A stretch of 64,000 nt of DNA from Plecoglossus altivelis. Its lineage: Eukaryota > Chordata > Actinopteri > Osmeriformes > Plecoglossidae. The notes beneath the pieces were generated by a model, which saw only the letters and a program-made list of their open reading frames with translations, made no database searches and was not told where the DNA came from. Shown piece by piece: positions 1-13,919 of the stretch. Position 1 is the stretch's first letter. Each line of letters opens with the position of its first letter. The stretch lies in assembly GCA_036571765.1 (NCBI GenBank), contig BROE01000024.1, positions 1,663,189-1,727,188 of the forward strand. The letters run 5' to 3'. The position numbers and the translations under genes were made by a program.

Positions 1-2791
1 GGGGATTAAGAGATGAAACATGGAATAGCAAATCCTAGATATTCCCAAAGTGACTGACAAGTTAAACAATATACGCCTCTAGCGCAGACGCTCAGGTAAA
101 GTAGGTTTAATATAGATTGAAGTCACAGACGCAGAAAAAACTACAAAAAAACAAAGTGCACTGGGGAAGTATATATATATATATATATATCTTCATATAT
201 TTTATTTAAACCCACTAAAAAGTTGTCAATACAACTTTTGAATGAAAGGCACAGTAAAATCAGACAATGCTGATATAATACTCAAATGAAAAAATTACAG
301 TACAAAAGCGGACAGTTATTTACGCACATACAAATCTCGCCAACTAGTGAACCAGATGGGGAGCAGTGTACTTTGAGACGAGGGAATATAACAGAAACAC
401 AACAGAAATACCTGATACAACAAAGGAGAATCCAAAAATAATGAAGAAATAACTGCCAGTAATACCCATTAACAAATCTTTATTGCTTTTCCCAACAAAC
501 GGGGTCTATTTTAAATTCCCCCCTTGACTTTTGCAAAATAGGCAACATCTATATATACCTCCTTTCTCCTAAATCTGTATTGGGTGAGACAGTTTGTCTC
601 GATCTGTAATGATGATCTGTCTATGTTCCTTGAATAGATTTAGGGTCTAGCACTCCATTGTTTACCAGCACAGAGATGGTTGCAATTGGCTAAACAAACA
701 TCCGGACATGTAATAGTTTGAGTTAGATTGCTCGCAATCCATTATCAAATGAGCGTGTATTGTGATTATACTTCAATTTATTGGTCCGCCAAGTGTAAAA
801 TCAATCCAAATGTGCTAATTTGCTGCAGATTAGAAAACATAGCACGATTAAAGCTTGATCGCCCAAAGTGATGCTGAGCCGTGAGGACATCTTATTTAAT
901 ATTTAACAAAATATTTAAGAGATGTAAAATGAAAAATGTGAGGGCCGGATATCCCTTGCCAGAGAAAGGAAGGGAAGGTAAAAAAGAACCCCTATTCGTT
1001 CAGGATACACACATTCCCTTTTTAAACAGTTGTTAGCAGTAACTGGAAACCCCTACAGGAGAATGAGACAATGTGAGTCATTTATCAATTACAGATAATT
1101 AAGAGACACTGGCACTGCGGACCACTGCGATGGCAATGTGCAACCCAGTTTAGGTCTCAGACAAAGACTTCCTTTCAGTGTTTCCTTGGGAGGAAATCCA
1201 CTGATTACTGTAAAATGCAATTTCTTCAACCTTATTCAGAGTAACAGTCTATTTGTCCGTCCAATTATCTCATCCTCTTCAGCTGATTTACCTTATCGTA
1301 TTATGAATCAATTAGTGACAATCCGTGTAAGCGAAGGACAGCACACAGGCAAAGAAAATATTGAGACAAGGCCCAGGTTAATCTTGGCAAAACCTGGAAT
1401 CAGTTTCCCCAAACATATCCACTGAATTCTAAAACAAAGATGAATCGACAACCTGACAAATTGTCAACCTGACAAAACATAGGATCCGTTTGATTGGGTA
1501 GAATATCCTTTTTGCCAAAAAACAATCTGGATTAAGAAATATTTAGGGAAAGAGGCCTTGGGAAAGAGGTTTTGCCTGATCATTTCGAGGCTGGCCAGTA
1601 TGTGAGGGTCCCTACTATACTGCCATTTCTATTGATTTCCAATGCAGATTGTGTTCACTCTGGGGCTCCCTTGGGCATCTCTAGTGTCGCATTACTGGAG
1701 GGATGAGAGTCTGCTTTTCAGCACAGGGAAGGCGGGAAGGGATGATGGGACGGTAGGGGAAAAATAGGGGAAGGTTCCTTAGAGTAACATATAGCCTCTT
1801 TGGTATATGCGCATCTGCATCGTTGGACCACCACAGTCCAATTACTGTTCCTTTTCTGTTATCCTATGTACAACTCTCGCTTGCCGTCTCTGGTATCACA
1901 CTTGCTACCCTTGTCTCTCTTGGTCTCCATCTTTCTTCCTCCGACCTCGTGTATAAAAATGCTGATTGCCAGACTCCAGCGGAACTGGAAAATCAAGTGA
2001 TTGATTAGAGTATCGGGAAGGAGGACTTTTATCGCAATCGAGGGTTTTTCCTCGCTACGGCGTGACACTGTTACCGGCCCTTTATTTCCCTCTTTCTGTC
2101 TCTCTCTCTCTCCATTTCCCTCCCCCCTGCTGCAGCCAGACGTATCCAGCTGGCCGACTGCAGCAGATTTCAGTGCCCTTCCCTTGCAGTGCCCCCCCCA
2201 GAAATCACCACAGCCTGACGCCAATGTGAGCCTTTGCCGATCTGACCTCTCTCAAACAAAGCACAAGGAATATGGGTGGGGGCAAAAAAACTATTGTGAC
2301 ATGGTGTAAAGATTCCTTTCCTACATAAATGTGAATTCGAGAAGGAGACAGGCTGGGCCGGCAGACTGATGACTGGTGGAGCAAGCAGAGGAGAAAGGGA
2401 GTGCGCCGTCTTCAGTTTCAGATGTTTTGGGCACCCACCGATGCGTTAGCCTAGCCTCACTTAGCGTCAACGCCTGGCGAGGAGCATCTCTGTGACTCCG
2501 TGGGCTACAAAGCTGCCTCCGGAGGGAGGGAGGGGGGGGGGAGAATGTCCTCTTTTGTCCCTCCTATTCACGTGCACGAAAGTCTAGAGCAAGTCGACCA
2601 GAGATGAAAACGACAGACGCCGTTCTCCAGGTGCAGTTCTCCAGCGTTGCGGCCGTGCAAATGGTTAGGAATTCCTCCTGATAGGACGGGCTGGGGGGCA
2701 GCGGGAAAGGGGTGTGTGTGGAGGCAGGGTTCAAATGTCAGCCAAGGGGGCCAGTGGGTTGAAAACTCCAGGCTAACGCTAACTCCGTTCA
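1..2791 (-). other. 3' flank and probable 3' UTR of dipk2a
   Basis: No coding region is recognised here. The stretch lies immediately downstream of the dipk2a stop codon on the minus strand, so its right part is presumably 3' UTR. It is AT-rich and mostly unique sequence. It holds an (AT)10 tract at 171-190, a CT-rich patch near 2095-2130 and a G run near 2528-2541. AATAAA hexamers on the minus strand occur at 2081-2086, 777-782, 479-484 and 201-206. Where the transcript ends cannot be decided from sequence alone. Confidence 0.5.
2081..2086 (-). promoter_or_regulatory. Candidate poly(A) signal of dipk2a
   Basis: This is the first AATAAA met downstream of the dipk2a stop, about 700 nt into the presumed 3' UTR. 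No strong GU-rich downstream element is obvious, so one of the more distal hexamers (777-782, 479-484, 201-206) may be used instead. Confidence 0.25.
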
Positions 2792-3135
2792 TTACCTAGC
2801 GGCAGCCGACGAGCTAGCGGCTAGCTGAGTGAGGTACTCGCGCAGTTCCTTGGCCGCTTGGAAACGGCCGTAACGCTTTTTGGGGTTGGTGCACTCGTCC
2901 AACAGGGCCTCCAGCTGGCCATCTTTGGCTACGTGGGCAGGGGGGTCGTGGAGGAGGCCACCGGTGGTGCCTCTCCAGGTAGCGTAGCGTGACAGAAGGT
3001 TCTGGCACACGGCGTAGTAGTTGTGGTCGACAGTGACGCGCGAGCACAGCGACTCCTTGGAGAAGGACAGGCAGGCCTCTTTGTCGCAGTCCTCGAAGCG
3101 GCTTTCGTACCACACGTCGTAGCTCTCTGGCTTGT
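2792..3135 (-). CDS. dipk2a: dipk2a coding exon 3 (C-terminal lobe and stop)
   Basis: The exon begins after a pyrimidine-rich CCTCCACAG acceptor. Its first two bases complete an Asn codon with the last A of exon 2, giving residues 320-433 (NKPESYDVWYES onward). CDKEAC and the segment ending in KKRYGRFQAAKEL match human DIPK2A very closely. The last nine residues (AASSSAAAR) differ from the human SNNVR-type end and extend the protein by about three residues. The stop is TAA at 2792-2794. Confidence 0.95.
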
Positions 3136-5013
3136 CTGTGGAGGAAGAGGAAGGCAGTAGACAATGGTTAGAACACGATGAAGAGGAACAGACATTTTCC
3201 TGGTTAAAATGCATTCCTGAAAATGCTTCAGACGTCACTGAATATCAAACAAACGGTATATATGTCAATGCGAATGAGCTATGATACATTTCAATGATAT
3301 TTGGTGGGATATTACGAAAAGTGGCCAATTACATCAAGCTGTGTGCGTTTCCTCTTGGAAATAGCAGGTGTAGAGGAGAAGAGGAATGGAAAAGATCAGA
3401 GAAAAATAAACTAAATAGATCGAGATGTGGCTACTATTCTAGGTCCGTGGTCTCACAGGCAATCAGAGGAAATTCTTCTGGATTCGATGGGACGATCACG
3501 TAAGCTACCACAATATACCATTTCATCAAAGAAAGCAATTGAAACTTTTTTCAAATGAAGTCCCTTTGGGCACCGACAATTCTTTGAAACTATTTTTGGT
3601 ACATTCTGGTTTTGTTTTTCTTTTAATTATTTTTGCATGCAGGAAACAATTTTGGTGTCATGGTTGGGCTCCACCTACCTCATTTAATCGGCGTCCTTTA
3701 ATCAGGGTACGCTAATGCTTACTTTTAGGGCGCAAATAAAACCTTAACTTACTACTGCGTATGATGCGACAGCATCGGCATGTGTGCGTGGCCTAGGGAG
3801 GGTTGGTTAGAGGTGGCCAAAAAAAAGTTGGAATGAGGAAAAAGCTGTTGGTGTTGCATTCAAAAACAGATCGATAGAAACAAGTGTGCGCCTGTGGTTG
3901 CCTCTGCGTCTGTGTGAGAGAGTGTATGGGGGATGGGGGGGGATGGGGGGGAGTGCAGGGGCCCTGAGGAAGCTAACACATAATCAGTGTTTCAGCGTTC
4001 CTTCGGCCCCCAGTCAGAACAACTCAATCTAACTTTCACAGCTGCTCCGTCAGCTCGGGGAGCGCCCTCCTCCCTCCCGTGGTCTCCGAGGTGAACGAGG
4101 CCCATCCTGCTCAATCAGGGTTTCAGATGAAGACAGATCTTTCCTCTGCATTCCCCCCCCCGCACTCACTCCATGCTGCCCACGCACACACGCACGCCTA
4201 ACTCTGCATGCGTAGGCAACGGCACAGAGGCGCCCGCACCCACTGCACAGGAAAGGCAATTACGGTTTCAGAGTTGTCCATGCGTACCATATCAACGCTG
4301 ACTGACAGATGGCATCAGGAGAATGCCCCATTTTCACAGCGCAGTGACTGGCCAATAAATGTGGCCGTCTATCGAGAAACATATAGGGGTGGGGGTCATT
4401 ATCAAGGACAATGATGAGCATAGCGATGAAGTGCAAAGTGCATTCATGCAAGACAGAAGCCTCATGGAAACATATCTTCTCCCATTGCACTTCTACCATG
4501 TTTGTTTCCCTGACCTCAGAGGAGGAGGAAGAGACAGAGCTGAGCCCGAACATTTCCAAAGCAAACCTTGTCATTTCCAATTCAAATGTGGGGCTGTAAA
4601 TACTGGATGAGGATGTCTGGTAGTCTCTGTTGAAAAACCTAGGACTCTTTGACTGCGCTGTCTTCCGCATTCTCTTTTCTATTGACCACCCAGAGTGGGA
4701 CTACAATGTGTGTGTGTGTGTGTGTGTGTGTTCCTGCCCTTTGGCAAATGTGCTTGAGATATGCTTGCTAACCGTGCCATGAGTATGTGCACGTGCTAGC
4801 ATGTCTTTCCAAGAACAGACAGGGTTAAACCCTGGAGGAGCATCCAATTCATTGTCTGCATTAGTGGGCCGCTCTTAACTCCACTGTGTGCTCCACTATA
4901 TTAATATGCAAACCGAGAGTGAGGACAGGAGAGCAGAAGGGGGAGAGACAGAGACAGACAGAGAGAGATTGACAGACAGAGAGATAGAGAGAAAGAGAAA
5001 GAGAGAAAGAGAA

Positions 5014-5096
<83 letters not shown>

Positions 5097-5781
5097 AAGA
5101 GAGAGAAGCCAGACAACGCAATCCTGAATATTTGATTTGCAAGTCAAATAAGCTTCGGTTTAGACTGATGAGATTCACACTTGGGCCCTCGCGAACTTGG
5201 TTTTCGTCGCATTTCTCTGATTGTTGTTCAATGAAGTCGGCTACACACATGATTACCGCTCGTCTGCTCCCCGCCGCCTGACGTCTGCCACGACGGTGCT
5301 GTGACCTCGTATTTATTACGAGGCTCATCCACCCTCCCCTCTTCCTGCTCTATGCTGGCGCGAGTCTCAGCTTCCTGGCTGATTCTCTCAGCGGCTGCCG
5401 CCGTTAAGCCGCTTGAGAGGGGCAACCGCCAATATAGAGTTGCACAAAGAGAGTCCCTTTTGCCACCTTCCAGGCAGATGCTAAGCTACAGCTAGCGTAG
5501 CAAACCAGGGCTTTTCCGGCTATTGTGCGAAAAATGGCCAAACGACCCACAAACCCATACACGCACAATGGAAATTCAATTCTGCAGTGGGGGGGGGGGT
5601 ACGGAAACGTGTTCAGGAACACACAAGCGAGGGAAAACAAACCAGCACGCACGCACCTGCCGAGCATCAATCTGTTTGAGGGTGACAGTCCTTGTACTTT
5701 GGCCAGCACTTTATCTTTTTGTGTGTCACAATACCCCCCCTCTTTCTCTCCCTCTCTCCCTCTCCCTCTCTCCCTCTCTCC

Positions 5782-5816
<35 letters not shown>

Positions 5817-6147
5817 CTCCTCTCTCGTCTCCCCTCCCCCCTCCTCCACACAAACACACACACACACGCGCGCAGAGAAGCTCATATCTGTCACAGCACA
5901 GTGGCACCTCTCCCCCACTGACACATATGGTTTATCATTTTAATAGGATTTCAACAGGGAGGGGACACACATCTGTGGCCTTTCTATGCCATAGCAAAGG
6001 ATTCGATGAAGAGGTAGGCCGGGGGGTTGGGGACAGAACCTGGCAACCCAACACCTGTGTTTTAAAGATATGCCGTCCTCCCTCTACACAGAGCAAGCTA
6101 GGCTATCTTTGGATTATCAGGTATGTTTTGAAGTGGGGTGGTGCAAG

Positions 6148-6206
<59 letters not shown>

Positions 6207-8200
6207 GCGCGCAGAGAAGCTCATATCTGTCACAGCACAGTGGCACCTCTCCCCCACTGACACATATGGTTTATCATTTTAATAGGATTTCAACAGGGAG
6301 GGGACACACATCTGTGGCCTTTCTATGCCATAGCAAAGGATTCGATGAAGAGGTAGGCCGGGGGGTTGGGGACAGAACCTGGCAACCCAACACCTGTGTT
6401 TTAAAGATATGCCGTCCTCCCTCTACACAGAGCAAGCTAGGCTATCTTTGGATTATCAGGTATGTTTTGAAGTGGGGTGGTGCAAGTTACTGTAGCTATC
6501 TGTGATGGGATCTGGGGTTTGCCTTGGCGTTGACAATGCGTCTTACTCATACAAAAACAAAACAAAAGGTGATTGATTATTCCTATGGACATACGAGACC
6601 AGGGATTTCCTGTTTGCACAAAATCTAGACTGCATGCAAGGTTAGGTGGGACACAAAAAACAAAGGGAAGAAATACATTGGTGACTGAAATAAAAGCCAA
6701 ACTGAACGAACGGATCCCCGTGCGTAGGTGTTCACTGTTTAAAGGAAGCGGTTGGCTAATGTAGCGTGGCTGCGACTTGACGAGAAAAGTCCATGCCACT
6801 GGTCTGGCGATGGCTGAGAAGACTTGGGGCCCGTCAGGGGAGACAGAAGGTTGTGGTAATGTCAAGGATGGAAAAAGAGCACAGCAAAACAACTACATGC
6901 GCGCGGACACACACACGAAGCGGTTGTCATAGAGACAGGACCAAGGACACAAAAAAGGCAGGCAAGTAAGCAAGTGCGCACACCCCCTCACAAACACACA
7001 AAACCACCTCCTCACACCCGCACCAACAAGCTCAATTCCCAACACGCACACACTACCCACCAACCGATTCCTCCCCAGCGTGCATGTGCCCGGAAAAAAA
7101 ACAACTCACTCTGCTTGATCAGCCTCTTGTCGGCCACCAGGACATTCTCAGCGTCCACCACGATGACCTTGCCGTCCCGGGGCCCCACAGCGAAATTGTC
7201 AAAGCTGACATCCAACAGGTAGAGGGCAAACTCAAAGTCGTTGTTGGTCAGCTGCTCTGCGATGTCCATCAGCTGCCGCGCCAGGTCTACCCTCTTCTCC
7301 CAGGGGGCGTTGTAGAAGCTCCACAGCTCCTCCCCCACGTAGTTGACCGCTACCACACGCCCACACGCTCCCAGGTACTTGGCGAAAGGCCAGCCCTCGT
7401 CTGACGGAAAACTCTGAAAAGGGAACAGAGAGGTGGGCTTTTTTAATGTTTGAAACCTGAGAAGAAAGGTGCGTTTGTGTTTGTGCGTGTGTGTGTGGGG
7501 GGGGGGGGGGGATGGGGGAACAGCTTTTCTAAAGAGAAAGGTGCTGGCTGTAAGGGAGATTAGAACAGGTGAGCAGAGCAAAGGAGAGTGGCAGACACTG
7601 TTTTGACTGTCGGATGTTGTTTGTTTACATGCATAGGCGGCACTGGAAGAAAGAATATAGAGATAGTCAGGTATGAGAGGGAAAAGGAAAGTCTAGACCC
7701 AGGGAGAAGAAAAAAGAAACGTCAACATTTCTATAAACCTGGCTTTTCCCTTTTGCAACGCAACATACTTGTGAGAGTTGTGGCTAGCTGTTGCTGTAAT
7801 GGATGTTTCATGAAGAGTAAGCCAGTACAGCACAACCGTCAGCTGTACAACCTTATTATAACCAACCAACATTATAACTGTTGATAAATGTAGTTATTCT
7901 ACTGAATTATTGCTAGCTTTTGGGGGTCCAATTAACCAACGTATTTCCATGCAATAAAGGTTCACGAGGGAAGATCTTAGGAACCTGTAATAATACGACA
8001 TACTGTAGCAAGATGACCAGATTTATTATTTCTAATATATCTTTGTACCACATCCCTGAAGGCATTTCATTTTTTTAGGCTGTAATGGTGTGACAGGCAA
8101 GCACATAGGTTATGACTGAGCAAGGGAGCACAAGCTCACACACACACACACACACAAGGTCACACACACAAGCTCACACACACAAGCTCACACACACAAG

Positions 8201-8251
<51 letters not shown>

Positions 8252-11200
8252 CAAGCGTGAGGCAGCTGTAGTTGGTGAACTGGCCAGGCCTCTAAGGAGC
8301 GAACTATATCTCATTACTGCTCAGCCTCTCTCTCTCTCTTGCTTTTCACTTGCGCTTGCTCTTTCTTTCTCGCACTGCTCCTCCACCCCACAGTGTCTTC
8401 CTGTCTCACCAATTCTATCTTCAGACATCCCTCTGCAACTCTCCCTCCTTCCTTCAGTCTCTCTTCCCCTTTCTCCCACGCTCAGCCTGTTCCTTGGCCA
8501 AACAACTTCAAGCCAGAAAGATGGTAGGGGAAAAAAAATCTGATGTTGAAATGAACAAACAGAAAACTCCCCTTTTACCCCCGACTTTTGCTATAAACTA
8601 GGCCATCTATTACAGTCATCTCTTTGCCACATCTTCTCTTAATGGATGTTCATGTTCCAACATGGATAACTGCGACAGCCTCAAGTCTCCCTCTCCATCT
8701 CAGTATACAGGGCTCAAGTCAAAGAGTATCTCGCTGTCCTACCCCTCGTGAAAACGGATAACCCCCGCTGATACGCGACAAAGACACACCTCGCCACACA
8801 GGTGAAGTGTGAACAACAGCAAACGATGCATCTCGCCTTACCGCCGCGGAAATCCGATACCCGCTGGCGCTCGTCGTTTTCAATTTGCGTGGATAACACG
8901 TTGAAATATGTATGAGGGGGCTTACTCTGCTGTAATTTTTATAAGACACAAATTATTTAAAAACATTACACTTCAAGTGAACCCCCGCCCGTGTCTCCGC
9001 ATAGAATGGCCGCTGTGTACCGAATAAAAAGACGCTGGACGCGTGCCATGTTGGCTTGTGAGTTTCAGGCAATGGACGGAGAGAGCGCTCAACGTCTAAT
9101 TGCTCAGCAAAACGGACGATTAGCTTATCTGGCGTTTCTCTGATTCTCTCACACTCCTTCTTTGTTGGAGGTTAAGTAGTTTTGCTTGCGATACTCGAAT
9201 AATTTAATCCGTTCCTAAACTGTGTTATGCACGGCCTACGCCAGCCTTAACTGGCGCTGAAGAGTGACTCAGCAAAACAAGTTCAGCTATAGAGTTCTAG
9301 TACACTGTGGAATGGGATGAAACACGCAGAACATCAAAAGAACATGACTTTGAAAGTTCCAAATCAACTATGCAAACCCATAACATAAAACTGACAGACT
9401 ACCCTTTCTATTCTGTTTCCCCTGTCAAATAGACTTTCCTGTCTTGTCCCCCCACATTGCCTGTCATTAAATCTCCATTTAAATCCAAAAAAACAGGGTG
9501 ACCTCCCGTCGTAGATAAGAAGCTAAACGGAACTGAATGAACAGCAGAGGACACAGCCAGAGTGTGGGCTTGCGATGTCAAAGCTTTACTCCCTGAGGTG
9601 ACTCAATCAATGAGGGGCCAGACAGAGTTTGCTTGCTTAAGTAGTAACTCTCTTCAACTTCCAGCAACTGCTCTCCCTACTTCCAGTTCCAGTGCCACCC
9701 CACTTTGGGTCCCAAATATACGTAACCTCCCTTTCTGGATGCTGTTACAAACGTGGATTTCTGGCCTTAACTTAAAGGTGCTTTCCAAGTCCGACGTTGG
9801 TGTTTGCTTGCGTGATCCGAACCCAAACTTTGCTCGGTGCATCCTAAATGTCAGTGATCCGTGTCTTTGCGTCTTCTCCACACTCCTGACGAAGATGTTG
9901 AGTCATTTTTGACCCGAGGCTCAACAGGAGAAAAGATATGGGAAACGTGTTGCCTGTACCGTACGTGACGGAAGTGAAGTCGACAGGACATGAATCCTCT
10001 TAGGACATATTTGGACCCGACCTTAGGTTTTTGTTAAGCAGGCTTAGAGACTTTACAGGCTAAATATTTGAAATGGCTTCATGCTTCCTCTCAGTTCATC
10101 TGGGACGATTAATTTTAAACTCGAGATTATGTCGGACATCCCGGTTAAGGACTGCTGCCTCAGACCGTTATCTCTTATTACTGTCTGCAAATCTAAAGAG
10201 ATTTTGGTGTCTTGACAAAAGTCTGCTTGCCAAGCCAGTGTTCCAACCTGCTTTGTCAAACGCGGCAATTCCTGAAGAAATTGAAGGGGTGGGGAAAGGG
10301 CCTACCTACCCCTGACATACAGTGCGTTAGCAGGCCACTTACATAATAACATTGTCTAGCTGTTTGATTTAGGATGCCTCCCCCCCTCCCCTCCTGCCAT
10401 GTCTTCATCTCGCCTCTTGGCTTTGAACAGCTTTGGCAACACTGTCTGAAAACATGTCATGCCACGGAAGCTGATGAGCAGCGAGAGAAACGCCGCGTTT
10501 GAAACGCAAGCGAGAAAGAGATCCAATCCTTTCCGGTTGGTCTTTGTCCACGCCGTAAACACGGTGGCGGGGAAGTGGTGGTGAGGGGGGGGTGGTAACG
10601 CAGTGACCCGCTTGCTCAACGCGCCTCTCCTTCGCGGTTCGCTCGCAGGCCGGCTGGAGAGGAAAGGATGGAAGACAAGAGAGAGTGGGGTCGAGAGAGG
10701 AGGAGAGAGTGAGGAGGTTGAGAGAGCAGGGGGGAGAGAGAGAGTGGGGTTGAGAGAGTAGAGGAGAGAAGAGAGACAGAAGGGATGGTGGGGTTGAGAG
10801 TAGAGGGGAGGGTGAGAGAGACACCCTAAGGCTACTTTCTGACACTTTCATCTATGCGGATGCCTCGGCCGTCACGTCCAGCCGCCTGGCTCTACGTCTG
10901 TGCCAACTCCCCAGCCCTCGAAAACAGCTGTCACTCCCACTACCATTAACCTGCTCAAAACATGACAATATGCTGTTTTTGAACGTGGCGTGATTACTAA
11001 CTGGTGGGTATATCCTCGGAGTTGCCAAAGTTTAATTCCTCTTCGCTTGGGCTTAAGTCTTTTCATGAACCTTTCCAAACTGTCAAATTCAAAAGTCTCT
11101 CCACATACATAACGGGGAAATTCAAAGTAAAAGAGACTTCCTCATTGAGAACTACGGTATTGTCAGGAGACAATGATTAGTTCTAATTGGAAGGTTCTTT

Positions 11201-13887
11201 TGGAACAAAAATTTTAAAAATTAAGTAGACCTCCTGGCAGAACGGAGCTGTTACGAGCTACTGAACAGGATTCTGGGCACCAAACCCCTTGAAAAGAACA
11301 ATACTTACAGCGGGGGGAGATAAATGCCCTGTGCGACCCGGCCAATCATTTCCCCTTTGCTCTGCTAAGCGGTAACTCCGGTGAAGTAATTAGCGTCCGC
11401 GGCGAGGCGCAAGAAATCTGAGACTCCATCGGCTGCACTTGGTCATGGAACAGACATGGAAGAGAGAGCGGCGGCGTCAGACATCTTCACGCCCCTTCGC
11501 TTCAAACGCTTTGCTTGGTTCTGGGAATCCTCTTCAGATCCACATCAGCGTGTGTGAGTGTAGACGCGTGTTCCAGCGCGTTTCCTACTACTCTCAGACA
11601 ACAAAGGTAAGGATACTGATTCCAAATCTCCCTTCCATCTCTGGGCTGTGTGGCATTCAGACAGGCCGGGGAAGCATAGTTGTCAACCAGTCGTCGCAGA
11701 GACATTCGCGGCTTTTCTGGGTGTGAGAGAATTCCCTGCTCTTGTCGATTGATATAGGAGCTTTTCTCCCCCGCTTAGGGGATGTTTCATGTATATCAAG
11801 CCCCACTGTCACAGCCATCTGTTAAAATTGCTCCCGCATTATGATCACATGGCGCTGAATTGAAACAAACGAGTAATTCGTCTAAATCTAGACAGGAAAC
11901 AGCCGAGAAACGAGTGGCGCGGGTGACGTAATGGCCGCACATCGTGGTCAATTTCAAAGTCGAATCGATCAATCATCCTCTTGATCACAATCTGAGGGCC
12001 GGGATCTGTAAACAATGGCTTTGCACTTGCACCTGCCCCCCCCCCCCCCCCCCCCCCACGCACACACACACACACTTGGGCAAACCAGGACACACACACA
12101 CACACTTGGGCAAACCAGGACACGCACACACACACACACACACCTACACACACTTGGGCAAACCAGGGCACACACACACACTCACACACATACTTCCCCA
12201 GTCCCTCCAGAGAGAGGGTTTGAGTGGTCTGAAATGAAACAGGGCCACAGACAAATGGGCAGCCTCCAGAGGAGGGGATGAAACGAGCGGAGCGAGAGGC
12301 CCAGGAACACACACCTGCGTCCTGACAATCTGCCGACAAAGCCAATGCCCTTCCGCAGGACACGCTCAGGGGAGAGAGCGTGGAGGCCTTCAGCATGGCT
12401 CTGACTCCACGCATCGGTGTGTGTGTGTGTCTGTCTGGGCGTGTGGGTCTGCACAGGCACGCATAGGACCGGCACGTACATAACGTGGGTGTTTTTGTTT
12501 CATACTTGAAATTGTAGCCATCCACAGGCGGTGAAATCCATTTGCAAGACAAATCAACGCAAACAGGAACCCCGACACGGCTTGGAAAGCGAACGCTGAA
12601 AGAGACTGGTGGTTTCATCGTCTCTCTCTCTGTCTCACACACACACACACACAAATGATTGCGTTGATGTACTTTAAAAGGTTGGAAGACGGCTAAGACC
12701 CCCCCACTTCCCGCAACCGCAGCCACTTCTCTGTCATTATGGACAATGGGAATTAGCAGTTAGCCGCCAGCACATTTCATGTGCGGGGCTAGCACGTCAC
12801 TGCTAAAAGGTGTCGGCTGGGCGCGACTACATTCCCGGCATTTTCAAGCCCTCATCAAAAGACCTGGGCTCGACAACAGACGCGTCCAGGCAAGCATGCA
12901 GGGAGACAAGCGGACCGTTCAGCAGGAAGCAGCTCATGAGATGGGAGTGCTCGGAGCTGTGATGCGCTCACACACACACAAATACAACCACACACACACA
13001 CAAATACAAACACATCGCCTTGCAGCCCAACAAACACGTCATCCGCTAACCTTCACGTAGTATCAGACTAACTTGCTCGGTTAACCACAGGACTTGGATC
13101 GGTAGAATGAGGGAGAGAGAAAGAGAGAGATATAGAGGGGGACAGGCGGAGAGACAGGCGGAGAGACAGGCGGAGAGACAGGCGGAGAGACAGGCGGAGA
13201 GACAGGCGGAGAGACAGGCGGAGAGACAGACAGAAGGTAGAGGAGGGTTAGCAATCCCTGGTCGGCCTCTAAACGCCTGGCCTTTTCTCTCCCGCCTGTT
13301 TGTTGACCTTGTGTCTGGAGGGTTCATGACAAAGCCCGTCTGGCATTTTGCAGCCTATTTAACTTTAAAGGCCCCGACCAGCACACTGCAGCCCCATGAG
13401 GGGGGACGGGGGGGACGGGGGGGGGGGGGACGACGACAGCTAACTCTTTTCTGGAAGATACCCCCTGATCTCCCTCTCTGTCCTTTGTGCCAACCCCCTG
13501 CCATTCTCCCCCAGAGAGACATGATGGAGAGAGTCTCTGTTCTCTGTTCCAGACGTGTGACTCAGGAAGTGGCTAGTCTGAGTGCCGTGGTAAGAAAGGC
13601 GGAGGGAGGGAGAAGCAGAGAGAATGAGGGAGAGAGGCACAGGGATGAGAAGCAGAGAGAGAGAGCGAGCGAGAGGGAGGGAGGGAGAGAGAGAGGGAGG
13701 GAGGGAGGGAGGGAAAGGTAGATGCACGCATTTGGTGCCCTGGTATTTTGGTGCCCTTGCCTTCCCTGGCTTCCGAGTCAAGGTGCTCACAAAGTCCCCC
13801 AAAAGTATCCGGCTTGCTGGTGTGCGACGGAGAGAGCGAAGGAGGGATAAGGCGCGACATAAATTGAAAGAAAGAAACACCACGAGA

Positions 13888-13919
<32 letters not shown>

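Larger units (their letters stand above)
3136..7109 (-). other. dipk2a intron 2
   Basis: About 4.0 kb, GTGAGT donor, phase 1. No gene is seen inside. It holds a (TG)12 tract, a GA-rich purine block at about 4915-5106, a CT block at about 5734-5828 and an identical 339-bp-period duplication around 5858-6486. The rest is unremarkable unique sequence. Confidence 0.85.

Noticed and set aside
5525..6505. Open frame of 326 codons on the plus strand
   Set aside because: It runs through CT/CA repeats and the identical 339-bp-period duplication, so its second half repeats its first. There is no domain, and it lies inside a dipk2a intron.
11845..12726. Open frame of 293 codons on the minus strand
   Set aside because: Cys/Val-rich translation of GT repeats and a poly-C run; no family resemblance and no splice context.
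13141..13224. CRISPR-like regular repeat
   Set aside because: A contiguous 12-bp tandem array without spacers in a vertebrate genome.
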